Of a stretch of DNA of 64,000 bases, positions 26,498-34,694 are shown piece by piece; positions within the stretch are counted from its first letter, which is position 1; every line of letters starts with the position of its first letter. Origin of the DNA: Cognatishimia sp. SS12. GTDB taxonomy: Bacteria; Pseudomonadota; Alphaproteobacteria; Rhodobacterales; Rhodobacteraceae. The notes below the pieces were generated by a model. That model worked only from the letters and a program-made list of their open reading frames with translations. It was not told the DNA's origin and made no database searches. The DNA lies in assembly GCF_028369055.1 (NCBI RefSeq), contig NZ_JAQNCZ010000004.1, positions 124,001 through 188,000 of the forward strand. The letters are read 5' to 3'. The position numbers and the translations under genes were made by a program.

Positions 26498-26510
26498 TCC
26501 CCCATAAACT

Positions 26511-26557
26511 TCCGCGAAAAGCGCGGAGACTTGGGTGCAGGCTTCGAAGCTGCACCC
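26511..26557 (+). repeat. Tandem hairpins between the ATPase and solute-binding protein genes
   Basis: TCCGCG-N5-CGCGGA (26511-26527) is followed by GGGTGCAG-N9-CTGCACCC (26533-26557). Neither has a proper T-run. Together with the hairpin after the binding-protein gene, they would bracket that cistron with RNA structure, which commonly gives it higher mRNA stability than its neighbours. Confidence 0.6.
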
Positions 26558-26582
26558 CGAACATAACAGGGAGAATGTTAAT

Positions 26583-27809
26583 ATGTTCATGAAAAAACTT
26601 GCTCTTGCGGGCGGTATGGCGCTGCTGTCGAGCACCGCAGTTGCCGCATGTGAAATCAATGCGCGCGTCAATATCGTCGGCAACGAATTCCCGGCGATCC
26701 AAACCGTTGGCGCAGGCGCGGCGGAATGTTCCGGTGGCGACGTGTCCTCCAACCTCACTGCCGACCACCAGAAAATCAATCTGGCCGGTATGCAGGGCGA
26801 CCCAGCAGAATACACTTCTGCAATCATCGCGAACTCTTCCATCGTTGCGCTGATCAACGAAGATGTCATCCGTCCGCTTGACGATCTGGTCGCTCAGTAC
26901 GGCGATACGCTGCAGAAAAACCAGCTGATCACCATTGATGGTAAAGTTATGGCTGTGGCCTTTATGGCCAACGCGCAGCACCTCGTTTATCGCAAAGACG
27001 TGCTGGAACAGGTCGGTGCAGAGCCACCAAAGTCCTACGAAGAGATGCTGGAAGTGGCCAAGATGATCCGCGACCAGGGCATCATGGAAAACCCGGTTGG
27101 CGGTGCCTATGCTGCGGGCTGGAACCTCGCGCAGGAATTCAACAACATGTTCATGGGCTATGGCGGCGAGCACTTTAAAGCCGGCACAGCAGAGCCAAAC
27201 ATCAACACCGAAGCAGGCGTAAAAGCGCTGGAAATGATGAAAGCGCTGTCTGAGTACATGAACCCGGACTTCCTGACACATGACTCCAACGCGACCAACG
27301 CCGAATACCGCGCGGGTAACGTTGCGCTGATGAACATGTGGGGCAGCCGTGCGGCGACCCTGACCGAAGCTGACGGTGTTCCTCAAGAGGTCGTCGACGG
27401 TTTCGCAATCGCTGGCCCTATGACCGTGGGCGGTGGTGAAACCCCTGCCTCTACCCTGTGGTGGGATGGCTGGACCGTCGCGAAAAACATCAGCGACGAA
27501 GAAGCGGCCTCAACCTTTATCGCCCTGACCCATGCAATCCGCCCAGCGATCCTGGAAGACGAAGAAATCTCCACGCAGGCGGTTTGGCTGATCGACGGCT
27601 ATGACCCAACCCCAGCGGCCGAAGGTGTATTTGCGGCGGCGCAAGCCAACACAATCCCTTACCCAATGCTGCCATTCATGGGCCTGATGCACACTGCACT
27701 GGGTGCTGAGCTGACCGACTTCATGCAAGGTAAGGAAAGCGCAGAGCAAGCTCTGAAAGACGTTGAAGCGGCTTATATCGCTGCAGCCAAAGAAAAAGGC
27801 TTCCTCTAA
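26583..27809 (+). CDS. ABC importer periplasmic solute-binding protein (CUT1 type)
   Basis: The start at 26583 follows CAGGGAGA. The 408-residue protein has a Sec signal peptide (KKLALAGGMALLSSTAVAA, cleavage near residue 20) and is exported to the periplasm. The mature part resembles cluster B sugar-binding proteins: KINLAGMQGD..., [27 protein letters not shown] near residue 140, GNVALMNMWGSRAATL near 245. Codon choice is more biased to preferred codons than in neighbours, in line with high expression. Ligand unknown; it is the best protein for finding the locus's substrate. Confidence 0.9.
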   Translation: MFMKKLALAGGMALLSSTAVAACEINARVNIVGNEFPAIQTVGAGAAECSGGDVSSNLTADHQKINLAGMQGDPAEYTSAIIANSSIVALINEDVIRPLDDLVAQYGDTLQKNQLITIDGKVMAVAFMANAQHLVYRKDVLEQVGAEPPKSYEEMLEVAKMIRDQGIMENPVGGAYAAGWNLAQEFNNMFMGYGGEHFKAGTAEPNINTEAGVKALEMMKALSEYMNPDFLTHDSNATNAEYRAGNVALMNMWGSRAATLTEADGVPQEVVDGFAIAGPMTVGGGETPASTLWWDGWTVAKNISDEEAASTFIALTHAIRPAILEDEEISTQAVWLIDGYDPTPAAEGVFAAAQANTIPYPMLPFMGLMHTALGAELTDFMQGKESAEQALKDVEAAYIAAAKEKGFL

Positions 27810-27822
27810 GGACCTTTTCCCT

Positions 27823-27845
27823 GAGAGGGGGCCCTGCCCCCTCTC
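27823..27845 (+). repeat. Strong hairpin after the solute-binding protein gene
   Basis: A perfect 10-bp stem GAGAGGGGGC/GCCCCCTCTC with a 3-nt loop, not followed by a T-run. It lies 13 bp after the stop codon and 27 bp before the next gene, where it may stabilise the upstream cistron or attenuate transcription into the permease genes. Confidence 0.75.
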
Positions 27846-27872
27846 ACCCCTGACTTATTTGGTGGAGCAGCC

Positions 27873-28898
27873 ATGAAACATCGTACCTTCTTCTGGTTTT
27901 TCCTGCCAACGGGCCTGGCAATGATCCTGTTCATCGCTGCCCCATTGGTATCGATTATCACTCAGTCGCTGTTCGCGCCACATGAGGCCGTTTTCGTCAC
28001 CGTCGAAAACTGCGGCCCGTTCGGATGCAAAGAGGAAACAACCATTGACCAAAGTGCCACCGCAGCCCTGCGCGAGGCCGAACCAATGGGCAGATTTGTT
28101 GGCCTGTCTGTTTACCTCGATCGCGGCCACCTGGCTGTGGCAGAGGTCGCAGAGGCATGGCGCACATCCGAAAGCATCGGCGAATTCTTTGGCACCATCT
28201 ACAACCTGCCATTCTACCGCGCGCTGGCCTTTACGCTGACCTACACCTTTGTCTGCACGCCGCTGCTGATCATCCTTGGCTTTTTCATCGCCATTTCGGT
28301 GAACTCGCTGCATCGCCACCTGAAAGGGTTGGTTATCTTTTTCTCATTGCTGCCCATGATTGTGACGCCGCTTGTTGGCTCGTTGATCCTGTTCTGGATG
28401 ATCGATAGCCGCGGGGTGCTGGGCAACTTGCTATCGTACTTGGCTGATGATCCTGATCTCTCGCTCAAGGCCTCCTCGCCGCTGATGTGGACCTCGATCA
28501 TCATCTACGGGATCTGGAACTCTGCTCCCTTCGCCTTTGTGGTTTTCTATGCCGGGCTTCAAACCCAGCCGAAAGACACATTGGAAGCCGCCCAGATTGA
28601 TGGCGCAACCCGCTGGCAGCAGATCCGTTTTGTGACCATTCCGCATCTGATGCCGCTTGTGACCTTTGTTGCGCTTATTCAGCTGATGGATAACTTCCGC
28701 GTCTTCGAACCGATTGTCGGCTTCAGCGCCCAGGCCCACGCCACATCGCTCAGCTGGATCATCTTCAATGACCTCGGCGGCGAAACCCAACAATTGTCTG
28801 CGGCTGCCACGACCTCGGTTCTCACCGTGATCGGTGTCGCAATTCTACTGTCGCCCGTGCTGGTACGCACCTGGCGTGACTTCAAAGGACGGAGCTAA
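27873..28898 (+). CDS. ABC importer permease 1 (MalF-like)
   Basis: The 341-residue protein has an N-terminal helix, a ~110-residue periplasmic insert (with a NCGPFGC cysteine pair), and five more helices. The EAA loop reads EAAQIDGATRWQQIRFVTIPHLMP near residues 232-255, where it docks on the ATPase. It belongs to the binding-protein-dependent transport permease family for carbohydrate-type substrates. GGTGGAG precedes the ATG. The long first periplasmic loop is longer than in many MalF/UgpA proteins of this size. Confidence 0.9.
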   Translation: MKHRTFFWFFLPTGLAMILFIAAPLVSIITQSLFAPHEAVFVTVENCGPFGCKEETTIDQSATAALREAEPMGRFVGLSVYLDRGHLAVAEVAEAWRTSESIGEFFGTIYNLPFYRALAFTLTYTFVCTPLLIILGFFIAISVNSLHRHLKGLVIFFSLLPMIVTPLVGSLILFWMIDSRGVLGNLLSYLADDPDLSLKASSPLMWTSIIIYGIWNSAPFAFVVFYAGLQTQPKDTLEAAQIDGATRWQQIRFVTIPHLMPLVTFVALIQLMDNFRVFEPIVGFSAQAHATSLSWIIFNDLGGETQQLSAAATTSVLTVIGVAILLSPVLVRTWRDFKGRS

Positions 28899-28901
28899 AC
28901 C

Positions 28902-29783
28902 ATGTCGAGTGCTGCTAATCGTAAACCGCTCCCGCTGAAAATCGCACTTTGGAGCTTCGTCGCTATCTGGCTGATGATGGCCGCCTTCCCTTTCCTTTGG
29001 ACATTGTGGGGCAGCTTCAAGGTCGAGCTTGATTTCTTTTCCATCGCCGATTGGACCAATGCGCTGACTGGCGATAACACCGAGCGCACCCATGGCACGC
29101 CCTTCACCGGGGCCGGCTATGAAGGCGCATGGGTAAAAGAAGGCTTTCTGCGCAACATCATCAACACGGGGATTGTGTGTATCTTCGTGGTCTGCACCTC
29201 TTTGACCATCGGGACACTCGGCGGCTATGCGCTGTCGCGCTCGGGCTTCAAATATGTCTTTTGGCTGCTGATCGCGGCGCTGATCTTCCGCGCCATCCCG
29301 CCGATCACGCTGGTGTCCGGCTACCTGCCTGTTTTCTTTCAGTACAATGCCTGGGGCTATCTGCCGACCGCGATCATCGTGCTTGTGGCGATCAACCAGC
29401 CGTTCACCCTGTGGATGCTGCATTCCTTCTTTGAATCGATCCCAAAAGAGCTGGACGAAAGTGCAAAAGTGGATGGCTGCACACAGTTCCAGGCCTTCCG
29501 CCGTGTCATCATCCCGGTGATGTGGCCAGGCGTGATCACCACGGGTCTGTTCAGCTTCTTGCTGGCCTATAACGACTTTGCCGTAACCTCGATGATCCTG
29601 AACGAAGACAACCGCACCATGGTGCCTCAGATCGCGGCCTTCCTTGGCACGACACAGACCGAAGGCAACGTGATGTTCGCCGTCGCAGCCGTTGTTTCAG
29701 CCACTGCGCCACTCTTTGTGTTGGTCCTCTTCTTCCAGCGCCAGATCGTGTCTGGCCTGACTGCAGGGGCCGTTAAAGGATGA
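28902..29783 (+). CDS. ABC importer permease 2 (MalG-like)
   Basis: The 293-residue protein has six helices, with the EAA loop at ESAKVDGCTQFQAFRRVIIPVMWPG near residues 185-210. It starts three bases after permease 1 and should form the heterodimeric channel with it. Like its partner it carries a periplasmic insert after helix 1 (about residues 40-80). Confidence 0.9.
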   Translation: MSSAANRKPLPLKIALWSFVAIWLMMAAFPFLWTLWGSFKVELDFFSIADWTNALTGDNTERTHGTPFTGAGYEGAWVKEGFLRNIINTGIVCIFVVCTSLTIGTLGGYALSRSGFKYVFWLLIAALIFRAIPPITLVSGYLPVFFQYNAWGYLPTAIIVLVAINQPFTLWMLHSFFESIPKELDESAKVDGCTQFQAFRRVIIPVMWPGVITTGLFSFLLAYNDFAVTSMILNEDNRTMVPQIAAFLGTTQTEGNVMFAVAAVVSATAPLFVLVLFFQRQIVSGLTAGAVKG

Positions 29784-29829
29784 GTTCAAATTCCCGGCAC
29801 GGCGCGATGGCGCGTCATCCGGCGCTCAA

Positions 29830-29904
29830 CAGAATGCCAAGAGACTTTTTGGAGCTTGGGTGATCCCCTCTCTTCCTCCCCTCCAAAACTCTCTTAGCAT
29901 TCTG
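29830..29904 (+). repeat. Long inverted repeat (25/24 nt arms, 26-nt loop) before a snoaL-like gene
   Basis: Left arm 29830-29854 and right arm 29881-29904 are complementary except for two mismatches and one bulged T. The arms run CAGAATGC...TTTTGGAG and CTCCAAAA...GCATTCTG. The RNA hairpin would end two bases before the AAAGGA ribosome site of the 176-residue SnoaL-like gene at 29918. It has no terminator T-run. Likely roles are RNase III processing, uncoupling of importer and enzyme expression, or translational control. It is too long and asymmetric for an ordinary operator. Confidence 0.85.
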
Positions 29905-29917
29905 AAAGGAAAGACAC

Positions 29918-30448
29918 ATGAAAGGCTCTCGCCCCGAGCAGGCCGTGTTGACACGCGACACCGACCTGACAAAAACCGAAGAAACCCGCGCCGTGATTGA
30001 AACCATGGTGGATGGTCTGAACGATCACCGGATTGATGATATCGGCGATTTCTTCAGCCAAGGGTTCCGCTGGATGGGCAACCAAGGCTGCGGCACAAAA
30101 ACCGGCCTGCAAGAGTTTCAAGACAATTGGCAGCGCCCCTTCCAAGCGGCGTTTTCCGATAAGGTCTGCATCGACGAAGCCCGGCTTTACATGGGCGAAT
30201 GGGCCGCTGCATTTGGTCGCCAAGAAGCGACCCACAGCGGAGAATTTCTGGGGATTGCCCCAACCGGCAAGCGGGTGGAGATCCGCTACATGGACTTTTG
30301 GAAAGTGGTCGACGGCAAGATTGTCGACAATTGGGTGAATGTGGATTTCGCCCATGTGGCGGCGCAATTGGGCGTCGATCTTTTCAACGGCCATGGCTGG
30401 GAAGCATTTGATAGCGGCGAAAAGACTCCGCCGCGTCCCGACAACTAA
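29918..30448 (+). CDS. SnoaL/NTF2-like protein, single domain (paralogue 2)
   Basis: The 176-residue protein consists of one NTF2/SnoaL-like domain. Recognisable parts are [48 protein letters not shown] near residues 28-75, and [26 protein letters not shown] near 125-150. It is about half the size of its three locus paralogues. The ATG follows AAAGGAAA directly downstream of the long inverted repeat. It may form a dimer, or pair with a two-domain paralogue; the reaction is unknown. Confidence 0.78.
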   Translation: MKGSRPEQAVLTRDTDLTKTEETRAVIETMVDGLNDHRIDDIGDFFSQGFRWMGNQGCGTKTGLQEFQDNWQRPFQAAFSDKVCIDEARLYMGEWAAAFGRQEATHSGEFLGIAPTGKRVEIRYMDFWKVVDGKIVDNWVNVDFAHVAAQLGVDLFNGHGWEAFDSGEKTPPRPDN

Positions 30449-30459
30449 GGAACAAAACG

Positions 30460-31791
30460 ATGACCATCGAATATCTGAAACGCGGCAAACCCGAAGCGGA
30501 TCGGGCGGAAGATGATGCGAAGACCCGCGCCACTGTCGAAGCGACGCTGAAAGACATCGGTGCGCGCGGCGATGCGGCCGTACGGGAGCTGTCGGAAAAA
30601 TTCGACAACTACTCCCCCGCATCGTTCCGGTTGAGCCAGCAAGAGATCGACGATCTGATGGCGCAGCTGTCCGATCGCGAGCTGGCAGATATCAAATTCG
30701 CGCAGGAACAAGTGCGCAATTTCGCCCAGGCGCAACGCGATTCCATGTTGGATATCGAGGTCGAAACCATGCCCGGTGTGATCCTGGGTCACAAAAACAT
30801 CCCCGTGCAATCGGTCGGCTGTTACGTGCCGGGCGGCAAGTTCCCCATGGTGGCGTCGGCACATATGTCCGTCGCCACCGCGTCAGTGGCGGGCGTGCCA
30901 CGTATCATCGCCTGCACCCCCCCCTTCAAAGGCAAGCCGAACCCGGCCGTGATTGCGGCGATGCATCTGGGCGGCGCGCATGAAATTTACGTCATGGGCG
31001 GCATTCAGGCGATTGGCGCGATGGCGCTGGGGACAGAAACCATTGATCCGGTGCATATGCTGGTCGGGCCGGGCAACGCCTTTGTTGCCGAAGCCAAACG
31101 CCAGCTCTTTGGCCGTGTGGGTATCGATCTTTTCGCTGGGCCAACAGAAACCATGGTCATCGCGGATGAAACCGCCGCGGACGCTGAACTTTGCGCCACT
31201 GACCTCTTGGGTCAGGCAGAGCATGGGTATAATAGCCCCTGCGTTCTGCTGACCAACAGCAAGAAGCTGGCCGAAGAGACCCTGAGCGAGATTGATCGCA
31301 TTCTTGGCATTCTGCCCACCGCTGATACCGCGCGCGTCAGCTGGGATGAATATGGTGAAATCATCGTGTGTGACACCTATGAGGAAATGCTTGAGGTCGC
31401 CGATGACATCGCCTCTGAGCACGTTCAGGTGATGACTGACCGCGATGATTGGTTCCTTGAAAACATGACCTGCTATGGCGCGCTGTTCCTTGGCCCACGG
31501 ACCAATGTGTCAAACGGCGACAAGGTGATCGGCACCAACCACACGCTGCCGACCAAAAAGGCCGGGCGTTACACAGGCGGGCTCTGGGTTGGTAAATACC
31601 TGAAAACCCACAGCTATCAGAAAGTCACCACCGACGAAGCCGCAACGCTGATCGGTGAATATGGCTCCCGGCTCTGCATGCTGGAAGGTTTTGTGGGCCA
31701 TGCCGAGCAATGCAATATCCGCGTGCGTCGGTATGGCGGGGTGAACGTTCCCTATGGCACCGCAGCGCCCTATCGCGACGCGGCCGAATAA
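30460..31791 (+). CDS. HisD-family NAD-dependent dehydrogenase (HpsN-like, catabolic)
   Basis: The 443-residue protein belongs to the histidinol dehydrogenase fold. Key residues are conserved: Gln252 and His255 in LLGQAEHG, the catalytic pair Glu320-His321 in IASEHVQV, and [13 protein letters not shown] near residue 355. It also has the NAD-binding [17 protein letters not shown]. The N-terminus ([12 protein letters not shown]) and the [22 protein letters not shown] stretch are closer to sulfopropanediol 3-dehydrogenase (HpsN) than to biosynthetic HisD as I recall them. No his gene or sulfonate lyase lies nearby, so the substrate is probably a different primary alcohol oxidised to a carboxylate. 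Confidence 0.82.
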   Translation: MTIEYLKRGKPEADRAEDDAKTRATVEATLKDIGARGDAAVRELSEKFDNYSPASFRLSQQEIDDLMAQLSDRELADIKFAQEQVRNFAQAQRDSMLDIEVETMPGVILGHKNIPVQSVGCYVPGGKFPMVASAHMSVATASVAGVPRIIACTPPFKGKPNPAVIAAMHLGGAHEIYVMGGIQAIGAMALGTETIDPVHMLVGPGNAFVAEAKRQLFGRVGIDLFAGPTETMVIADETAADAELCATDLLGQAEHGYNSPCVLLTNSKKLAEETLSEIDRILGILPTADTARVSWDEYGEIIVCDTYEEMLEVADDIASEHVQVMTDRDDWFLENMTCYGALFLGPRTNVSNGDKVIGTNHTLPTKKAGRYTGGLWVGKYLKTHSYQKVTTDEAATLIGEYGSRLCMLEGFVGHAEQCNIRVRRYGGVNVPYGTAAPYRDAAE

Positions 31792-31801
31792 CATCACCGT
31801 G

Positions 31802-31821
31802 GGGGCGGCGCTGGCCGCCCC
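31802..31821 (+). repeat. Intercistronic hairpin after the hisD-like gene
   Basis: A perfect 8-bp stem GGGGCGGC/GCCGCCCC closes a 4-nt loop, in the 51-bp gap before the next snoaL-like gene. There is no T-run; it probably acts as a 3'-end stabiliser or partial terminator. Confidence 0.6.
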
Positions 31822-31842
31822 GCTTATCCTTTTGAGGCATTC

Positions 31843-32895
31843 ATGGACCGCCACAGCAAACACAAAGCCCTGATCGCGCCGCTGCGCGCAGCGATGTATG
31901 ACTTTGACCCCAAAGGGGTTCAGGCCGCCCTTGCTGCAATCGCGGCACCGGATGCTTTGTTTCGCTTGTCGGCCCCTTTTGGTGACACAACCGGCCCAGA
32001 GTCGTATTACGACACGGCTTTTGTCGGCCTTTTGACGGCTTGGCCGGACCTTGAGCGCCGCGACTACATTGTCATGGCGGGTGCCGACGAAGATGGGGCC
32101 GATTGGGTTGGCTGCGGCGGCTATTATACCGGCACTTTCCTAGCCCCTTGGCTCGACATTCCGCCCACCGGCCATCAGGTCGCGATGCGGTTTCACGAAT
32201 TCTATCGTTTCCAAGATGGCCAAATCGTCGAGATGCAAGCGATCTGGGACATTCCCGAGGTCATGATTCAGGCCCAGGCCTGGCCACTTGCGCCCTCGCT
32301 CGGGCGTGAATGGCGTGCCCCTGCCCCGGCCACGCAAGATGGCATTATCACCGGCCCCCGCAATGAGGCACAAAGCGCCGCGTCCTGTCAGTTGATCATG
32401 GACATGCTGGCGCATTTGATCCGCTACCCGGCGCAGGGTGGCCCCGAGGTGATGGACATGCCCCGGTTCTGGCACCCAAAAATGAACTGGTATGGCCCCG
32501 GAGGCATCGGCACAGCGCGCGGCATTTCGGGCTTTCGCCACTGGCATCAGACGCCGTTTCTGGCCGCGATGCCGGACCGGGGCCAATACCCCAATGAGAT
32601 CACCCATCATTTCTTTGGCGATGCCAATTACGCGGCTGTCACCGGCTGGCCGAACATGGCCCAGACGCTGAGCGGCGGCGGCTGGCTTGGACTGCCGGCC
32701 ACAGGCGCGAAAATCACCCTGCGGTCGCTGGATTTCTGGCGTGTCGAAAACGGCAAGATCCGCGAAAACTGGGTGCTTGTGGACTTGATCGACATTTATG
32801 CGCAATTGGGGCTGGACGTTTTCAGCCGCCTGCGTGAATTCAACAAGGCGCGCAATCTCGGCGCGCTCAGCATTTCAGACGGATTATCAGCATGA
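31843..32895 (+). CDS. SnoaL/NTF2-like protein, two domains (paralogue 3)
   Basis: The 350-residue protein shows the same two-domain layout as paralogue 1. Domain 1 holds YRFQDGQIVEMQAIWDIPEVMIQAQAWPL near residue 125. Domain 2 holds WHPKMNWYGPGGIGTARGISGFRHWHQTPFLAAMPD near 205-245 and FWRVENGKIRENWVLVDLIDIYAQLGLDV near 300. Compare WWGPAGIGSTYTIERYAKQHAGPF in paralogue 1, so both arms of the locus encode relatives of one family. Its stop overlaps the SDR start (ATGA). Activity is unknown. Confidence 0.75.
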   Translation: MDRHSKHKALIAPLRAAMYDFDPKGVQAALAAIAAPDALFRLSAPFGDTTGPESYYDTAFVGLLTAWPDLERRDYIVMAGADEDGADWVGCGGYYTGTFLAPWLDIPPTGHQVAMRFHEFYRFQDGQIVEMQAIWDIPEVMIQAQAWPLAPSLGREWRAPAPATQDGIITGPRNEAQSAASCQLIMDMLAHLIRYPAQGGPEVMDMPRFWHPKMNWYGPGGIGTARGISGFRHWHQTPFLAAMPDRGQYPNEITHHFFGDANYAAVTGWPNMAQTLSGGGWLGLPATGAKITLRSLDFWRVENGKIRENWVLVDLIDIYAQLGLDVFSRLREFNKARNLGALSISDGLSA

Positions 32896-33656
32896 CCAGC
32901 CTTCCCCGTACCCCCAGTTTTGATCTTTCCGGTAAGAAAGTACTTGTCACCGGGGCATCGTCGGGCATCGGGCTGGGCTGCGCCGTGGCCATCGCCGAAG
33001 CGGGCGGCAGCGTGGTTTGCGCCGCGCGCGGGGCGGATCGGCTGCAAGAAGCTGTCGCAGCCATGCAGGCCGCAGGCTATACCGCCAGCGCTCTCTCGCT
33101 TGATCAAGGCGATGTCGCCGCCGTCAGCGACGTGATGGCGCGCGAAAGTTTTGATGTCGTGGTCAATTCTGCCGGCATTGCCCGCCACAGCGCCGCCACC
33201 GACACCACCCCAGAAGATTACGATGCGGTGATGCATATCAATCTGCGGTCGGCCTATTTTCTGTCCGCCCGTGCGGCGGCAGCCATGATGGCGGCGGGCA
33301 AGCCCGGCTCGATCATCCACATCTCTTCGCAGATGGGTCATGTGGGCGGCATCGACCGCGCGCTTTATTGCGCAGGCAAACATGGGCTGGAAGGCATGAT
33401 CAAATCCATGGCCATGGAATGGGGCAAGCAGCGCGTGCGCATCAATTCGATCTGCCCTACTTTCATTCGCACCCCCCTGACCCAATCGACCTTTGACAAC
33501 CCTGAGCGGTTTGACTGGATCATGAGCAAAATCAAACTTGATCGCGTCGGCGAGGTTGAGGACATCATGGGCGCGGTACAATATCTGGCGTCCGATGCCT
33601 CAGCCATGGTCACAGGCACCTCGCTCTTGATCGACGGCGGGTGGACTGCGGGCTGA
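32892..33656 (+). CDS. Short-chain dehydrogenase/reductase
   Basis: The 254-residue classical SDR has the cofactor motif TGASSGIGLG (residues 17-26), NSAG near 94, catalytic Ser in HISSQMGHVGG and the YCAGK motif (Tyr and Lys) near 158-162. The C-terminus GTSLLIDGGWTAG is typical. The sequence resembles gluconate 5-dehydrogenase/3-oxoacyl reductase-like SDRs acting on polyols or hydroxyacids. It overlaps the snoaL-like gene upstream and the LacI gene downstream (TGATG), so these three are tightly coupled. It probably oxidises or reduces a pathway hydroxyl group. Confidence 0.9.
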   Translation: MTSLPRTPSFDLSGKKVLVTGASSGIGLGCAVAIAEAGGSVVCAARGADRLQEAVAAMQAAGYTASALSLDQGDVAAVSDVMARESFDVVVNSAGIARHSAATDTTPEDYDAVMHINLRSAYFLSARAAAAMMAAGKPGSIIHISSQMGHVGGIDRALYCAGKHGLEGMIKSMAMEWGKQRVRINSICPTFIRTPLTQSTFDNPERFDWIMSKIKLDRVGEVEDIMGAVQYLASDASAMVTGTSLLIDGGWTAG

Positions 33657-34690
33657 TGGCAGAGAAGATCACATCGCTTCAGGTCGCGCAACGCGCTGGC
33701 GTCAGCCAGTCGGCGGTGTCGCGCGTCTTCACGCCCGGAGCGTCGGTCTCAAAGAAAACAGCAGACAAGGTGCGCAAAGCCGCGCGCGAGCTCGGCTATC
33801 GCCCCAATGTTCTGGCGCGCGCCATGGTCAAAGGCCAAAGCCGCATCATCGGCCTCGTTGTCGGTTATCTCGACAATTACTTCTATCCCAAAGCCATGGA
33901 GCTTTTGTCCACCAGCTTGCAGGAACAGGGCTATCACCTGTTGATCTTCATGGCCCCTCAGACCGGCGAGAATATCGACGGTGTGATGGATGAAATTCTG
34001 GATTATCAAGTGGATGGCATTGTGCTTGCTTCGGTTGCCATGTCCTCTGAAATTTCCTCGCGCTGCCAGCAGGCCGGCGTGCCGGTGGTCTTGTTCAACC
34101 GAAACCAGGATATCGACGGCATCACCTCTGTCACCTCAGACAACTATGCAGGGGGGCGTAAGGTCGCCGAGTTTTTGCTGGCCGCCGGGCATGAAAAAAT
34201 CGGCTATATCGCCGGCTGGGTCGGGGCATCGACGCAGCGCGACCGCGAGGCCGGATTTCGAGCGGCGCTGCATCAGGCCGGGCGCGACATCGACGCTTAT
34301 GAAATTGGCAACTTCAATACAGAAACTGCCCGTCAGGCAGCCAGAAACATGTTTGACACCGCCCCGGAAAAACGCCCGGATGCTTTGTTCGTCGCCAACG
34401 ACCATATGGCGATTGCCACGCTGGATGTGCTGCGGTTTGAACTTGGCTTGCGCGTGCCCGAAGACGTGTCGGTCATTGGCTATGATGATGTGCCCCCGGC
34501 CAGCTGGCCCGCCTATAACCTGACCACCATGCGCCAACGCGCGCGCACCATGGTTGATGAAACTGTGAATGCTCTGATGGAGCATATCCAATCCCCAGAT
34601 ATTGCCCGCCCACGACGTGTCGCCATTGATGGTCCGCTGATCGTGCGCACCTCTGCCCGCCTGCCCCAAGGCTGGACACCCAAAGGATAA
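33656..34690 (+). CDS. LacI-family transcriptional regulator of the locus
   Basis: The ATG at 33656 overlaps the SDR stop. The 344-residue protein has the LacI HTH (SLQVAQRAGVSQSAVSRVFTPGASVSKKTADKVRKAARELGYRPN, residues 6-50), a hinge helix (NVLARAMVKGQS), and a periplasmic-binding-protein-type effector domain with FVANDHMAIATLDVLRFELGLRVPEDVSVIGYDD. It most likely binds the two palindromes at 25350 and 25406 and is released by a pathway intermediate. It is embedded mid-operon, so it would be autoregulated. Confidence 0.93.
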   Translation: MAEKITSLQVAQRAGVSQSAVSRVFTPGASVSKKTADKVRKAARELGYRPNVLARAMVKGQSRIIGLVVGYLDNYFYPKAMELLSTSLQEQGYHLLIFMAPQTGENIDGVMDEILDYQVDGIVLASVAMSSEISSRCQQAGVPVVLFNRNQDIDGITSVTSDNYAGGRKVAEFLLAAGHEKIGYIAGWVGASTQRDREAGFRAALHQAGRDIDAYEIGNFNTETARQAARNMFDTAPEKRPDALFVANDHMAIATLDVLRFELGLRVPEDVSVIGYDDVPPASWPAYNLTTMRQRARTMVDETVNALMEHIQSPDIARPRRVAIDGPLIVRTSARLPQGWTPKG

Positions 34691-34694
34691 GACT

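Noticed and set aside
30460-31791. Biosynthetic histidinol dehydrogenase (hisD)
   Set aside because: No other his genes nearby; context and N-terminus favour a catabolic paralogue.
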